DNA of 64,000 bases from an uncultured Alphaproteobacteria bacterium (GTDB taxonomy: Bacteria > Pseudomonadota > Alphaproteobacteria > Puniceispirillales > Puniceispirillaceae): assembly GCA_937924895.1 (NCBI GenBank), contig CALEYP010000097.1, forward strand, positions 35,522 to 99,521, read 5' to 3'. Below, piece by piece: positions 34,391-42,901 of the stretch (within the stretch, counting starts at the first letter, position 1; each line of letters begins with the position of its first letter). Under the pieces are notes generated by a model. The model had not been told where the DNA came from, made no database searches, and was given only the letters and a program-made list of their open reading frames with translations. The translations under genes and the position numbers were made by a program.

Positions 34391-35401
34391 TCAACCTGAA
34401 ATAAAGCGTGGGTCAAACCCAAAGATGAATTCTTTCCACTGGTCATATTTCTCTTCTGGCAATGGCAGTGGCGACGCATCCAACACCGCACGTAATGCGG
34501 CATTTGCCGCCGCGCGGAACACACGGTCCCCATTATAGCGTTTTGTGTCCTCAACGCTGGCTTCAAGCACTGTACCATCAGGATCCAGCCTTACATAAAT
34601 ATCTACCTTCAACCTATCAGCACTTGCTGCCCCAGGAGGCGGATTCCAGAAGCTCGAAATATGAAGACGCAACCGGTCAAGCTCTGAGATCGTTATCCGA
34701 GCTGTTGCTGCCTCTGATGGCTTATCTGTCTTCACCTGCGATATCACGTTAGAGAGATTTGACGCGACTTTGCTTTGCGCTTCTTGTTTTTTTACCTTTT
34801 GCTCTTGTGCCTTTTTCGCTTCCTGTGCCTTTTGGATCTTAGCTAAATTCTGCAACACACCTGTGGCAGCTTCTTGCCGCTTTTTATCCTGTTCTGAGGC
34901 TTTGGCGAGTTTATTCACCTTTGACAAGTCAGGCTTTGGCTTTGGCTTTGGCTTGGGCACCGGTTTTGCCTCTGGCTTTGGTTTTGCCTTCGGCTTTGGC
35001 GGCTTTGGCCGTTGTGGGGGCGGTTTCGGCACATTACGCTTTGGCTCTTGCTTCACCTCTGGCTGGTTTTTGTCAGGCAAAATCTCTGCTGCCACATCAA
35101 CAGGCTTTGGCGCTGGCGCAGGTTCTGGCGTTGGTGCCTCTGGCGTTGGCGGTGGCGGCGGTGGTGGTGGCGGTGGCGGCGGTGGTGCCTTTTTACGAAC
35201 TGTTTTTTCCTGATCTATCTCATCTTTAGGGCTACCATCTGAGGCATCTGCAATATTCGTGATATCGGCCACATCAACCATATCAATGATGACAAGACGT
35301 TCATCATTGAGCTCATCTTTTTGAAAAGATGGCCAGCTGACAGTCATCACCGCCACAACGGCAATGTGAACGCCAAGTGATATTGCAACAGGACGCATCA
35401 T
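34391..35401 (-). CDS. tolA: Tol-Pal system protein TolA, Pro/Lys-rich
   Basis: Inner-membrane protein that carries the TolQR motor force to TolB and Pal across the periplasm. One N-terminal membrane helix (about residues 5-25) with the TolA-type S-G-H-A/I context is followed by a long stalk: a run of 13 prolines near residue 73, then Pro-Lys repeats (KPKPKAKPKPEAKP, KPKPKPKPDLSK) and a helical Lys/Gln/Glu part. The C-terminal domain (about residues 245-336; LRLHISSFWNPPPGAASADRLKVDIYVRLDPDGTV) is the compact TolA-III fold. Length 336 is near the alphaproteobacterial norm. Pro-Lys stalks are known in TonB; here the stalk looks half TonB-like. Confidence 0.93.
   Translation of the reverse strand: MMRPVAISLGVHIAVVAVMTVSWPSFQKDELNDERLVIIDMVDVADITNIADASDGSPKDEIDQEKTVRKKAPPPPPPPPPPPPPTPEAPTPEPAPAPKPVDVAAEILPDKNQPEVKQEPKRNVPKPPPQRPKPPKPKAKPKPEAKPVPKPKPKPKPDLSKVNKLAKASEQDKKRQEAATGVLQNLAKIQKAQEAKKAQEQKVKKQEAQSKVASNLSNVISQVKTDKPSEAATARITISELDRLRLHISSFWNPPPGAASADRLKVDIYVRLDPDGTVLEASVEDTKRYNGDRVFRAAANAALRAVLDASPLPLPEEKYDQWKEFIFGFDPRFISG
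35147..35185. repeat. Proline-codon microsatellite in tolA
   Basis: Thirteen consecutive CCA/CCG codons (minus strand), read on the plus strand as TGG/CGG triplets. Codons are mixed rather than one pure trinucleotide, so it is less slippage-prone than a perfect repeat. The alternation suggests selection for the proline run. Confidence 0.85.
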
Positions 35402-35410
35402 CGGGTGCTT

Positions 35411-35845
35411 TTATCCTTCCTGAGGCAGTTCCGCGACGAGAGCCACACGGCTAAAACCCGCATTTTGAATCCGCCCCATTACTTGCACAACCTCGCCATA
35501 GGCAATGGTCCGATCGCCTCGCACGAAGATGCGGATATCAGGGTTTGCCTCTGAAATAGCTGACAAGCGTGGGATTAAGGTCTCTGGGTCAATCGGTGTT
35601 TCTTGCAAATATAATTGCCCATCAGCCTGAAGAGACACAACCAAAGGCGCGGCATCTGCAGAAATTTGACCAGCCTTAGTTTTTGGCAAATCAACTGGCA
35701 CACCAACCGTCAAGAGAGGCGCTGTAACCATAAAGACGATCAATAGCACCAACATCACATCCACAAAGGGAGTAACATTAATCTCTCCCATGGGGCGATG
35801 GCGCCCCCGGCCTGCCCCACCTGGTTTATTGAGCTGGGCCCCCAT
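35411..35845 (-). CDS. tolR: Tol-Pal system protein TolR
   Basis: ExbD/TolR-family inner-membrane protein and part of the proton-driven TolQR motor. A basic, Gly-rich N-terminus precedes the single membrane helix INVTPFVDVMLVLLIVFMVTAPLL; Asp29 in this helix is the expected proton-binding residue. The C-terminal periplasmic domain with GDRTIAYGEVVQVMGRIQNAGFSRVALV is typical. Length 144 is normal. It starts at the tolQ stop with no gap. Confidence 0.96.
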   Translation of the reverse strand: MGAQLNKPGGAGRGRHRPMGEINVTPFVDVMLVLLIVFMVTAPLLTVGVPVDLPKTKAGQISADAAPLVVSLQADGQLYLQETPIDPETLIPRLSAISEANPDIRIFVRGDRTIAYGEVVQVMGRIQNAGFSRVALVAELPQEG

Positions 35846-36571
35846 TTACTGGCTCCCCTCATCAAGCTGGCGCGCTAGCAAGGTAGAGAACTCAGACGCA
35901 AATGTCTCAAGAGAGGCGGCACGTCGCTGAATGTCACCTGCAAATTTGTTGTAAGCCGCCACGGCTGGGATCGCGGCTGCAAGACCAAGAGCGGTGGCAA
36001 ATAATGCCTCAGCAATACCTGGTGCAACTACGGCGAGAGAGGTATTTTTGGACTCAGCAATAGATTGGAACGCATTCATGATGCCCCAGACCGTGCCAAA
36101 CAGCCCCACAAAGGGTGAAACAGAGCCAATAGAGGCCAGAAAATTTAAGCCCTTTTCCAGCTTATCCATCTCTCTTGTGATGGTAAAATTCATCGAACGG
36201 TCAATGCGGTCAACAAGTGAAGCTTTGAGATCAGCACGACCCGATGAGGTAAGGCCGCGCGCAGACGCACGACGCCATTCCCGCATTGCGGCCGCAAATA
36301 CCCGCGCTTGGGCATTATCTGGGTTTGCGCCTGTCTCGTCATAGAGCCTGTCTAATGAGCCGCCTGACCAAAATTCATCTTCGAATTCAGCGCAGCGACG
36401 CGCTTCACGGCGTAGGCTGACCACCTTGTCGAAAATGATAGCCCAACACCAAATGGAGGCTGCCACGAGCAAAATCATCACGAATTTTACGAGGGGATCA
36501 GCTGCCCAGAACAGCCCCATAATTGTCAGGTCATGACCTGACTGCACCACATTTAAATCAACCTCGGTCAT
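35846..36571 (-). CDS. tolQ: Tol-Pal system protein TolQ
   Basis: MotA/ExbB-family subunit of the TolQR proton channel. Membrane segments lie near residues 18-45, 136-160 (FLASIGSVSPFVGLFGTVWGIMNAF, the conserved GxxxPxxGLxGTVxG signature) and 172-205 (APGIAEALFATALGLAAAIPAVAAYNKF). Length 241 is normal. It opens the tolQRAB-pal run; 96 bases separate it from the ybgC stop. Confidence 0.96.
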   Translation of the reverse strand: MTEVDLNVVQSGHDLTIMGLFWAADPLVKFVMILLVAASIWCWAIIFDKVVSLRREARRCAEFEDEFWSGGSLDRLYDETGANPDNAQARVFAAAMREWRRASARGLTSSGRADLKASLVDRIDRSMNFTITREMDKLEKGLNFLASIGSVSPFVGLFGTVWGIMNAFQSIAESKNTSLAVVAPGIAEALFATALGLAAAIPAVAAYNKFAGDIQRRAASLETFASEFSTLLARQLDEGSQ

Positions 36572-36667
36572 TGCGACTCCCCATCCTGACCCTTCATACT
36601 ATCTGTCATGTTACCCAGATGGGCACATGCCTCTCTTTTGCTTCAGATGATGACTCATATTGCGGGA

Positions 36668-37159
36668 TTATCCCTCTGGCATCATCTTGGCAAAAATCTC
36701 TTTCGGAAAACGGATAGGGCGGCCTATCTCATTTACCATGACAATCTCTACTTCAACCTTGGCGAAAATATGACCATCCGTCACTTTTTTCCCCTCTTCC
36801 ACCCCACGAATGGTCTGATCTGCTATCATCCGCACGGCTGAGCCCGATTGTAATCTTGTTTCAACAATCACCTCATCATTAAGATGGGCTGGTCGTTGAT
36901 AATCAAGCGTGGCACGGCGGACAACAAAGCCCACCTTTTGGTCCTGCAGGAAGCTTTGTTGGGAAATACCTAGGCAACGCAACCACCCTGACCGTCCACG
37001 TTCCGCAAAACTCAAATAATTCGCGTGATACACAATTCCACCCGCATCTGTGTCTTCAAATTGGACGAGTAGCGGGTAAAGATGCGCCTCCCCCTCAATC
37101 CAACCATCCAGCATCGCTGAGGCAGATGGTGGACAAAGCCGCGCTAAGATATCACTCAT
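36668..37159 (-). CDS. ybgC: Acyl-CoA thioesterase YbgC (Tol-Pal cluster)
   Basis: Hotdog-fold thioesterase of the 4-hydroxybenzoyl-CoA thioesterase family, regularly encoded first in the tol-pal cluster. The catalytic region [25 protein letters not shown] carries the conserved Asp and the HAxYL context. Length 163 is slightly longer than E. coli YbgC because of about 25 N-terminal residues. Its ATG overlaps the ruvB stop by four bases, joining the ruvCAB and tol runs. Confidence 0.94.
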   Translation of the reverse strand: MSDILARLCPPSASAMLDGWIEGEAHLYPLLVQFEDTDAGGIVYHANYLSFAERGRSGWLRCLGISQQSFLQDQKVGFVVRRATLDYQRPAHLNDEVIVETRLQSGSAVRMIADQTIRGVEEGKKVTDGHIFAKVEVEIVMVNEIGRPIRFPKEIFAKMMPEG

Positions 37160-38226
37160 TCACCGCCTCCCTCATCAGGGGTCACGTTGGCAAGTAATTC
37201 AAGCTGTTGGCTGGCAGAGGCTGGTGGCGTTAGACCTAAATAATCCCAACCGGTGCGTGATAAACAACGGCCACGTGGTGTCCGCATTAATAAGCCTGTT
37301 TGCATCAGATAGGGCTCAATCACCTCTTCAAGCATGTCGCGTTGTTCTGCCAGCACCGCGGCCAGTGTTTCAACACCTACAGGTCCCCCACCATAATGGT
37401 CTACAAGGGCGCCAAGATAGCGTCTATCCATATGATCAAGCCCTTGTTCATCCACATCCAAGCGCAGCAAGGCCTTATCTGCCAAGGCAGCATCAACAAT
37501 GTCAGCGCCTTCGACGGTGGCAATATCGCGGACGCGACGCAGCAACCGCCCGGCAATGCGAGGCGTTCCTCTGGCACGGCGCGCAATCTCCAACGCACCA
37601 TCATCGCTGAGCTCCAGCTTTAATTTTTGCGCTTGTGCGAGCAAAATCACAGCTAATTCATCTGGCCCGTAAAATTGCATTCGCATCTGTATACCAAAGC
37701 GATCACGCAACGGCGTTGTCAGAAGCCCTGCCCGCGTCGTGGCGCCAACCAAAGTGAAAGGCGGCAGATCAATTCGGACAGATCGCGCTGATGGCCCCTC
37801 GCCGATCATCAGATCAAGCTGGAAATCTTCCATCGCGGGATACAGCACTTCTTCCACCGCCGGATTTAGGCGATGAATTTCATCGATGAATAACACATCA
37901 TTCGGCGCCAGATTAGTCAGCAAAGAGGCGAGATCGCCCGCACGTGCTATTACAGGGCCAGATGTCGCCCGAAATCCTGTACCTAATTCAGTTGAAATAA
38001 TTTGGGCCATGGTGGTCTTACCCAGACCTGGCGGGCCATGTAGCAAGAGGTGATCCATAGCTTCGCCTCGTCCACGCGCAGCTGCAATAAACATCTCAAG
38101 ATTTTGGCGGCCTGCCCCTTGGCCAATAAATTCCTCAAGTGTCTTTGGACGCAACGCTTGATCCAAGCGCTCGGTTGGCTCAATATCATGGGCGGACGTA
38201 AGGCGTGTATCTGGCTGCTCATTCAT
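37156..38226 (-). CDS. ruvB: Holliday junction branch-migration helicase RuvB
   Basis: AAA+ motor that drives Holliday-junction branch migration with RuvA. It has the N-terminal [17 protein letters not shown], Walker [11 protein letters not shown], Walker [12 protein letters not shown], sensor 1 [12 protein letters not shown], the Arg finger region LRDRFGI, and a C-terminal winged helix ending in [15 protein letters not shown]. Length 356 is normal. It starts 21 bases after ruvA and overlaps ybgC. Confidence 0.98.
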   Translation of the reverse strand: MNEQPDTRLTSAHDIEPTERLDQALRPKTLEEFIGQGAGRQNLEMFIAAARGRGEAMDHLLLHGPPGLGKTTMAQIISTELGTGFRATSGPVIARAGDLASLLTNLAPNDVLFIDEIHRLNPAVEEVLYPAMEDFQLDLMIGEGPSARSVRIDLPPFTLVGATTRAGLLTTPLRDRFGIQMRMQFYGPDELAVILLAQAQKLKLELSDDGALEIARRARGTPRIAGRLLRRVRDIATVEGADIVDAALADKALLRLDVDEQGLDHMDRRYLGALVDHYGGGPVGVETLAAVLAEQRDMLEEVIEPYLMQTGLLMRTPRGRCLSRTGWDYLGLTPPASASQQLELLANVTPDEGGGE

Positions 38227-38247
38227 GATGTAACCGTATCGCCTCTC

Positions 38248-38889
38248 TTATAACTTTGTACCAAGCTTGCGCAGGGCCGCTGCGATAAGACTTTGACTTG
38301 TGGGCATATCCTCAGCTGATGCCACCTCACGTAAGACAGACCAGACCTCTGCTCTGCCATAGCCTAAATTCACCAAAGCAGATAGCGCATCTGTCATCGC
38401 AGCATCTTTGGCTGATGCCGCCCCCGCTTCACTTGATATAGGCGCCCCACCCGCAGTAGCGGCAGGAGCAGGAGAAAGCGCCCGCAACTTGCCCAATTTT
38501 TCGGCCAATTCATTGACAATCCGTGTCGCAATCTTAGGCCCGATCCCATCTGCGCGTGTGATCATCGCTTTGTCACCTGCCATGATGGCTTCTTCAACCT
38601 CAGCGGGTGAAAGCGCTGACAGGATGGCAATCGCAGCCTTTGCGCCGACACCTTGGACGGTTTGCAATAGGGTAAAGGTATCTTTTTCTTGGACAGAGGC
38701 AAAGCCGAATAAGGTCATAGAATCCTCGCGCACCACCATATCTGTCAGAAGGGTGATGTCTCCGCCAACATCGCCAATGGCGTCAAGAGTTCGCTGCGAG
38801 GCTGTCACAAGATAGCCGACACCCCCCACATCAATCACTGCTTGGTTGGTGGTTTTGGCAGCTAGCTGTCCACGTAAATGTGCAATCAT
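38248..38889 (-). CDS. ruvA: Holliday junction DNA-binding protein RuvA
   Basis: Tetrameric protein that holds Holliday junctions and recruits RuvB. The OB fold starts at once (MIAHLRGQLAAKTTNQAVIDVGGVGYLV), then two helix-hairpin-helix motifs (LLQTVQGVGAKAAIAILSAL; ADGIGPKIATRIVNEL), a flexible Ala/Pro linker and the RuvB-binding domain III (ALVNLGYGRAEVWSVLREVA). ATG 38889 gives 213 residues and is 7 bases after ruvC; the longer frame to 38976 lies in the ruvC coding region and adds non-family sequence. Confidence 0.97.
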   Translation of the reverse strand: MIAHLRGQLAAKTTNQAVIDVGGVGYLVTASQRTLDAIGDVGGDITLLTDMVVREDSMTLFGFASVQEKDTFTLLQTVQGVGAKAAIAILSALSPAEVEEAIMAGDKAMITRADGIGPKIATRIVNELAEKLGKLRALSPAPAATAGGAPISSEAGAASAKDAAMTDALSALVNLGYGRAEVWSVLREVASAEDMPTSQSLIAAALRKLGTKL

Positions 38890-38896
38890 CTCAAAG

Positions 38897-39454
38897 CTAC
38901 CCTTTGCCGTCTTCTTTTGCCAATGCCGCGGCAATTGCAGCTGCGAGACCGGAGCCACCGCGTGCTTGCCTGTCATCTAGCAAAGCGCCATTCGCGGCAT
39001 GATGCAAGCCTGCAATTGCTAAACCAAGCGCATCCGCTGCATCAGCTCCTTTAGGGGTGATGCCGAGATGATGCGCGACCATCGCTTGCATTTGCTTTTT
39101 ATCAGCCCGCCCTGTGCCGGTCACGGCTTTTTTAGCCAAGCGTGGCGCCACTTCATTTAATAAGAGGCCTTGCGACGCACAGGCGGCCATTGCCACACCA
39201 CGCGCCATCCCAAGTTTCAGGGCTGATTGCGGGTTCTTTGAGACAAAGACAGATTCAATAGATGCGGCATCAGGGGCAAATTCGTCACAGACAGCTGTGA
39301 TACCTCGGAAAATGACATCAAGACGGTGATGGTCGGCATCAGATGTTGTCGTGCGGATTTGGCCATGCCCTAAATGACGTAACTCATGACCATTCTGTTC
39401 AACAATCCCCCAACCTGTGCAGGCCATTCCGGGATCAATGCCAAGCATCCGCAT
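38897..39454 (-). CDS. ruvC: Holliday junction resolvase RuvC
   Basis: RNase H-fold endonuclease that cuts Holliday junctions. RMLGIDPGMACTGWGIVE holds the first catalytic Asp; IESVFVSKNPQSALKLGMARGV holds the Glu; and HHLGITPKGADAADALGLAIAGLHHA holds the final Asp pair. Length 185 is usual. It is first of ruvCAB, 22 bases after the yebC stop. Confidence 0.97.
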   Translation of the reverse strand: MRMLGIDPGMACTGWGIVEQNGHELRHLGHGQIRTTTSDADHHRLDVIFRGITAVCDEFAPDAASIESVFVSKNPQSALKLGMARGVAMAACASQGLLLNEVAPRLAKKAVTGTGRADKKQMQAMVAHHLGITPKGADAADALGLAIAGLHHAANGALLDDRQARGGSGLAAAIAAALAKEDGKG

Positions 39455-39476
39455 TCTGATGCCTTTCTGTTATAGC

Positions 39477-40220
39477 CTAGCTATCAAGCGCTGCCATAAC
39501 CTCATCGGAAATATCAAAGTTGGAGGCAATGGACTGCACGTCATCATTATCGTCCAACACTTCCATTAACTTTATCAAGCCTTTGGCATGGTCAACATTA
39601 ACATCAACCGTATTTTGAGGCTTCCACACGATAGCCGCTTCTTCTGGTGAGCCAAAGGCCTCATCCAACGCATCACGCACGGTGTTAAAATCTTCCATCG
39701 CGCATGTAATAATATGTCCATCTTCGTCAGATTCTACATTATCAGCACCAGCCTCTAAGGCTGCTTCAAACATGCTATCAGCATCGGTGACGTCCGCGGG
39801 AAACATGATTTCGCCCACACGGTCAAACATAAAGCTTACGGAACCTGTCTCGCCAAGAGAGCCGTTATATTTGTTAAAGGCGGCACGCACCTCTGATGCT
39901 GTACGATTGCGGTTATCTGTCATCGCTTCCACGATAAGCGCCGTTCCGCCAGGGCCATAGCCCTCATAACGGATTTCTTCATATAGCTCGCCTTCGCCGC
40001 CTTCTGCTTTTTTCAAAACGCGTTCGATATTATCTTTTGGCATATTAGCCGCACGACAAGCCGCCAAAGCAGTCCGCAAACGAGGATTGGCCGCCGCATC
40101 TGTTCCAGCGCGCGCTGCCACAGTTAATTCTTTACCAAGACGAGAAAAGACCTTCGCACGCTTTTTATCCTGCGCGCCTTTTCGGTGCTGAATATTCTTA
40201 AATTTACTATGGCCTGCCAT
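39477..40220 (-). CDS. yebC: YebC/TACO1-family protein
   Basis: YebC proteins act in translation of difficult stretches and have also been described as DNA-binding regulators. The family start [28 protein letters not shown] and the acidic second domain ([12 protein letters not shown]) are clear. Length 247 is standard. Placement before ruvC is very common in bacteria. AGGTGG lies upstream of the ATG. Confidence 0.96.
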   Translation of the reverse strand: MAGHSKFKNIQHRKGAQDKKRAKVFSRLGKELTVAARAGTDAAANPRLRTALAACRAANMPKDNIERVLKKAEGGEGELYEEIRYEGYGPGGTALIVEAMTDNRNRTASEVRAAFNKYNGSLGETGSVSFMFDRVGEIMFPADVTDADSMFEAALEAGADNVESDEDGHIITCAMEDFNTVRDALDEAFGSPEEAAIVWKPQNTVDVNVDHAKGLIKLMEVLDDNDDVQSIASNFDISDEVMAALDS

Positions 40221-40327
40221 GAGATACCACCTGTTATCATGTCATGTTTTGATTTGATTTTGTCTTAGCAAGAAGCAAGATGCGGGGCAAGAGATCTATG
40301 ATGTTTTCACAAGCTATCATACCGCTA

Positions 40328-41128
40328 TCAAGCTTGCGAGAGCACACCACCACGACGCAGTGGCGCAACAGACCGCGCTAGACCTGTTTGGTCATCAATA
40401 TCAACGAACACACCAGACAATGTGGGCGGACCAAGCGCCACTGACAAGCGACCAGATTTCACACCAGTAAAGCGACTAACGGCAACTTCAGGTTCCATAC
40501 CAATGACAGATTGATAATCGCCGCACATTCCTGCATCTGTTTGATAGGCTGTCCCCTGCGGCAAAATGCGTAAATCAGAGGTCGGAATATGCGTATGTGT
40601 GCCCACCACAAATGAGACGCGGCCATCACAAAAATGCCCTGCCGCTACCTTTTCGGAAGTCGCTTCGCCATGCACATCAACCATAATCGCATCAGCATCC
40701 CGTCCCAAGCTCATGCTGTTTAATATTTTATCTAAACAGGCAAACATATTATCATTATCAGCCATGAATAAATTTGCCATGACATTAATCACGGCCAGTG
40801 TCTGGCCATTTGGTAAAGTGTGAATAATGACGCCTGAGCCAGGAAATTCCCGCGCCATATTGGCAGGCCGCAACAGGCGCGGCTGTTGTTGCAGATAGGG
40901 TGAAATTTCAGCCTTGTCCCAAATATGGTTACCTGAGGTCAGCACATCAACGCCAGCGTCGAATAAGTCATCACAAATAGCAGGCGTAACCCCAAAGCCA
41001 CCAGCGGCATTTTCGCAATTCACAACGATGGCATCACATGCCAGTTCCTGCCGTAAACGCGGCACCTCTTCAATAACCGCTTTGCGTGCTGCACGCCCGA
41101 CAATATCGCCTAAAAACAATAACCGCAT
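40328..41128 (-). CDS. YmdB-family metallophosphoesterase
   Basis: Dinuclear metal phosphodiesterase of the YmdB type (Pfam YmdB-like); characterised members hydrolyse 2',3'-cyclic nucleotides. Metal ligands are visible in MRLLFLGDIVGRAARKA, VNCENAAGGFG, TSGNHIWDKAE, VDVHGEATSEK and VGTHTHIPTSDLRI. Length 266 is normal. Next to it are 5-FCL ligase and yebC, as in many Alphaproteobacteria. No signal peptide; cytoplasmic. Substrate in this organism unknown. Confidence 0.92.
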   Translation of the reverse strand: MRLLFLGDIVGRAARKAVIEEVPRLRQELACDAIVVNCENAAGGFGVTPAICDDLFDAGVDVLTSGNHIWDKAEISPYLQQQPRLLRPANMAREFPGSGVIIHTLPNGQTLAVINVMANLFMADNDNMFACLDKILNSMSLGRDADAIMVDVHGEATSEKVAAGHFCDGRVSFVVGTHTHIPTSDLRILPQGTAYQTDAGMCGDYQSVIGMEPEVAVSRFTGVKSGRLSVALGPPTLSGVFVDIDDQTGLARSVAPLRRGGVLSQA

Positions 41129-41164
41129 GACTTTGTTACTCTTTCCACATTGTCTGAGCGCAAT

Positions 41165-41755
41165 CTAATCTGCTTGCACTTTGATAAATCTTGTTGGCGT
41201 CAAGATAGCCGAGAGCGGTTTATCATAAACACCAATTGGCACTGCGTCGACTTGCTGTTCGTCAAATGCCACGCCAATAATATGTGACTGATGACCCTTG
41301 GCTTCCAAATCCGCCAGCGTTCTATCATAAAAGCCACCGCCATAGCCAAGACGCCATCCTGCCACATCAAAGGCCAGAAGTGGCGCTAAAATCAAATCTG
41401 GTAGGAGCTGAGGCGCAGAAGCAGCCGGCTGTTTTGTACCATAAGGCCCATCTTCTAGCGCTTCACCTTCTTGCCAGTGATGAAAGGCAAGCGGCAAGCC
41501 TTCTTGGGGTGTGATAGGCAGCCCAATGGCGATGCCTTGTACCATCAACGCCTGTGCTAGCGGGATGGGATCAATCTCTGACTTGATGGGCCAATAGGCT
41601 GCCACAGTCTGTGGCGAGAACTGCGCGCATAAAAAATCTGCCTTATCCGCTAAGGCAGTAGCGGCGGCTGGCGCAGTCGCCTCATAGGCTTGCCGCCTTG
41701 TTTGCGCTGCTTGCTTGCGAAGGGCGCGTTTGGCGTCTTGATTATCCATCATCAC
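41165..41755 (-). CDS. 5-formyltetrahydrofolate cyclo-ligase
   Basis: Converts 5-formyltetrahydrofolate to 5,10-methenyltetrahydrofolate with ATP (fau/ygfA family). The N-terminal Lys/Arg-rich helix (KRALRKQAAQTRR), a LPxT-like substrate loop (GIAIGLPITPQEGLPLAFHHW) and the family signature WRLGYGGGFYDRTLA are present. Length 196 is normal. It is the gene just downstream of the 6S RNA in the conserved zapA-ssrS-ygfA arrangement. Confidence 0.95.
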   Translation of the reverse strand: MMMDNQDAKRALRKQAAQTRRQAYEATAPAAATALADKADFLCAQFSPQTVAAYWPIKSEIDPIPLAQALMVQGIAIGLPITPQEGLPLAFHHWQEGEALEDGPYGTKQPAASAPQLLPDLILAPLLAFDVAGWRLGYGGGFYDRTLADLEAKGHQSHIIGVAFDEQQVDAVPIGVYDKPLSAILTPTRFIKVQAD

Positions 41756-41771
41756 ATCTCTTACCCCTTAT

Positions 41772-41948
41772 CTCTAGACGGGGGCTTTTGAATAGGGTGA
41801 TGGCCGGACCAGCCGTCGGCGTGATCATCCTTCTGTGACCTGAGTTACAGGTGGGCGCCGCAATAATCAGACCTCGATCCGATCAGAGGCAGCTCCCTAC
41901 AGAAGATTATGGTCCCAGGGATTGAAAGACCTAACGCACTGTCTAGCC
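41772..41948 (-). ncRNA. ssrS: 6S RNA (candidate ssrS)
   Basis: The 216-base gap between zapA and the 5-FCL ligase has no ORF and is where 6S RNA lies in many Proteobacteria. Read on the minus strand, CTAGAC (41946-41941 side) pairs with GTCTAG (41779-41774 side) as a closing helix. Inside is a hairpin ACCTG-taact-CAGGT (41846-41860 region) and a GCTGGTCCGGCC-like segment resembling the E. coli CTCGGTCCGTCCGAG arm. 6S RNA mimics an open promoter and binds housekeeping RNA polymerase. Ends are approximate. Position and partial structure support it; no covariance model was run. Confidence 0.6.
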
Positions 41949-41971
41949 ATCATGATGATGATTACATAGTT

Positions 41972-42295
41972 TTATTTGAGCGACGCAGCAAGTGATGAAA
42001 TTTGTGACGCTATTGCTGAGAGCCTTTCAAAAGAGGCCTCATCAAGCTGCTCTCCCTGTGGTTGAGCTAGCTCAGATGGTTTACCACCCTCTTTTGCAGC
42101 CACTTTTTCAGCGAGCAAAATGGCTGCCATGACAAGCAAACGAGATTCGCCAATTTGCCCAACAGACCCCGCTAATTGAGAGACTGTATCATCAACCATC
42201 TGGCCAAGTGCTTCAATCTCAGCTTCTTGACCGACATCACACCCTAGCTGATAAGGCTGACCATTGACACGGATGGTCACAATTGACCCACTCAT
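41972..42295 (-). CDS. zapA: Cell division protein ZapA
   Basis: Small FtsZ-bundling protein. The N-terminal ITIRVNGQPYQLGCDVGQEAEIEALGQMVDDTV-type fold and SRLLVMAAILLAEKV match ZapA, followed by a short coiled coil. Length 107 is normal. Its ATG overlaps the stop of the upstream small gene by four bases. The 6S RNA gene follows. Confidence 0.93.
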   Translation of the reverse strand: MSGSIVTIRVNGQPYQLGCDVGQEAEIEALGQMVDDTVSQLAGSVGQIGESRLLVMAAILLAEKVAAKEGGKPSELAQPQGEQLDEASFERLSAIASQISSLAASLK

Positions 42296-42537
42296 GAAGC
42301 ATCCCCTTCTGTTAGCTGAGCATCTGTTTGCTGCATTTGCCTGACAATATCCATCGCATCATGGAGTTCTGCACGCATTGCCGCGACTTCATCCGATGAC
42401 AATGAAGAAGAGGATGTCTCATCCCCTGTTGCGGATTCTGATATCACGGTTGGCTCTGCCTGTTTCTGTGCAACGGCCTCTTGCAAATCCTGTAAGGCTG
42501 CTTCAATTGCAGAAAGCGCTGTATCTAGCCGTGACAT
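42292..42537 (-). CDS. Small coiled-coil protein upstream of zapA
   Basis: An 81-residue acidic protein with two helices (residues 2-25 and 47-72) joined by a Ser/Thr-rich loop. Small coiled-coil proteins (DUF4164-like) often precede zapA in Alphaproteobacteria and may work with it at the Z-ring; I infer this from position and shape. Translation is probably coupled to zapA through the ATGA overlap. No membrane segment. Confidence 0.75.
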   Translation of the reverse strand: MSRLDTALSAIEAALQDLQEAVAQKQAEPTVISESATGDETSSSSLSSDEVAAMRAELHDAMDIVRQMQQTDAQLTEGDAS

Positions 42538-42901
42538 ATCTTACCCATCGTTAGTTCGTAATGTGAGGATGATAGGCAGCTAGTAAGGCAAAAATATGTC
42601 ACCAGCTATTATCATGCCTGCCTGATAGGCTATCACGCATGCGGGCGAGACGGCCATTATAAAATCATACTTGATTTTCCGAAAAATTCAACCATCACAA
42701 ATCGTTGCAGCGCGTCTTTCACCTTTGCTTGCATACGCCCTAGTCAAAGTTCCATTTTTCTCCCGAATTCGTCATGTTTTTTGACAAACTAAGCATTTGA
42801 CGAGGCTTGGTTTTTTGTATCATTATGCGCCCGCAATTGCAGCGACGCTGAACATCGTGCACATCGTTCAGTTTCGCACCATTTTCGAGGAGAGTGAAGG
42901 A
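42538..42901. other. Divergent intergenic region upstream of zapA unit and tkt
   Basis: These 364 bases hold no gene I trust. On the minus strand TTCGGA (42683-42678) and a perfect TATAAT (42661-42656), 16 apart, make a likely promoter for the zapA unit with a leader of about 110 bases. On the plus strand TTGACA (42781) and TTGACG (42797-42802) with TATCAT (42818-42823, spacer 15) are weak candidates for tkt. A frame starting at 42797 is open into tkt, but its first 35 residues do not look like transketolase. Confidence 0.5.
42656..42683 (-). promoter_or_regulatory. Likely promoter of the zapA unit
   Basis: On the minus strand a perfect TATAAT (42661-42656) with TTCGGA 16 bases upstream (42683-42678). 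The -10 is strong and the -35 weak. Confidence 0.45.

Noticed and set aside
34770..35242. Long plus-strand frames opposite tolA
   Set aside because: Gly/Phe/Leu/Trp-rich translations are shadows of the Pro/Lys-rich tolA coding strand.
38890..38976. Longer RuvA start inside ruvC
   Set aside because: ATG 38889 begins the family sequence MIAHLRG directly and leaves a 7-base gap after ruvC.
42797..42901. Transketolase start at 42797
   Set aside because: The extra 35 residues do not resemble the family and ATG 42902 has a good ribosome site.
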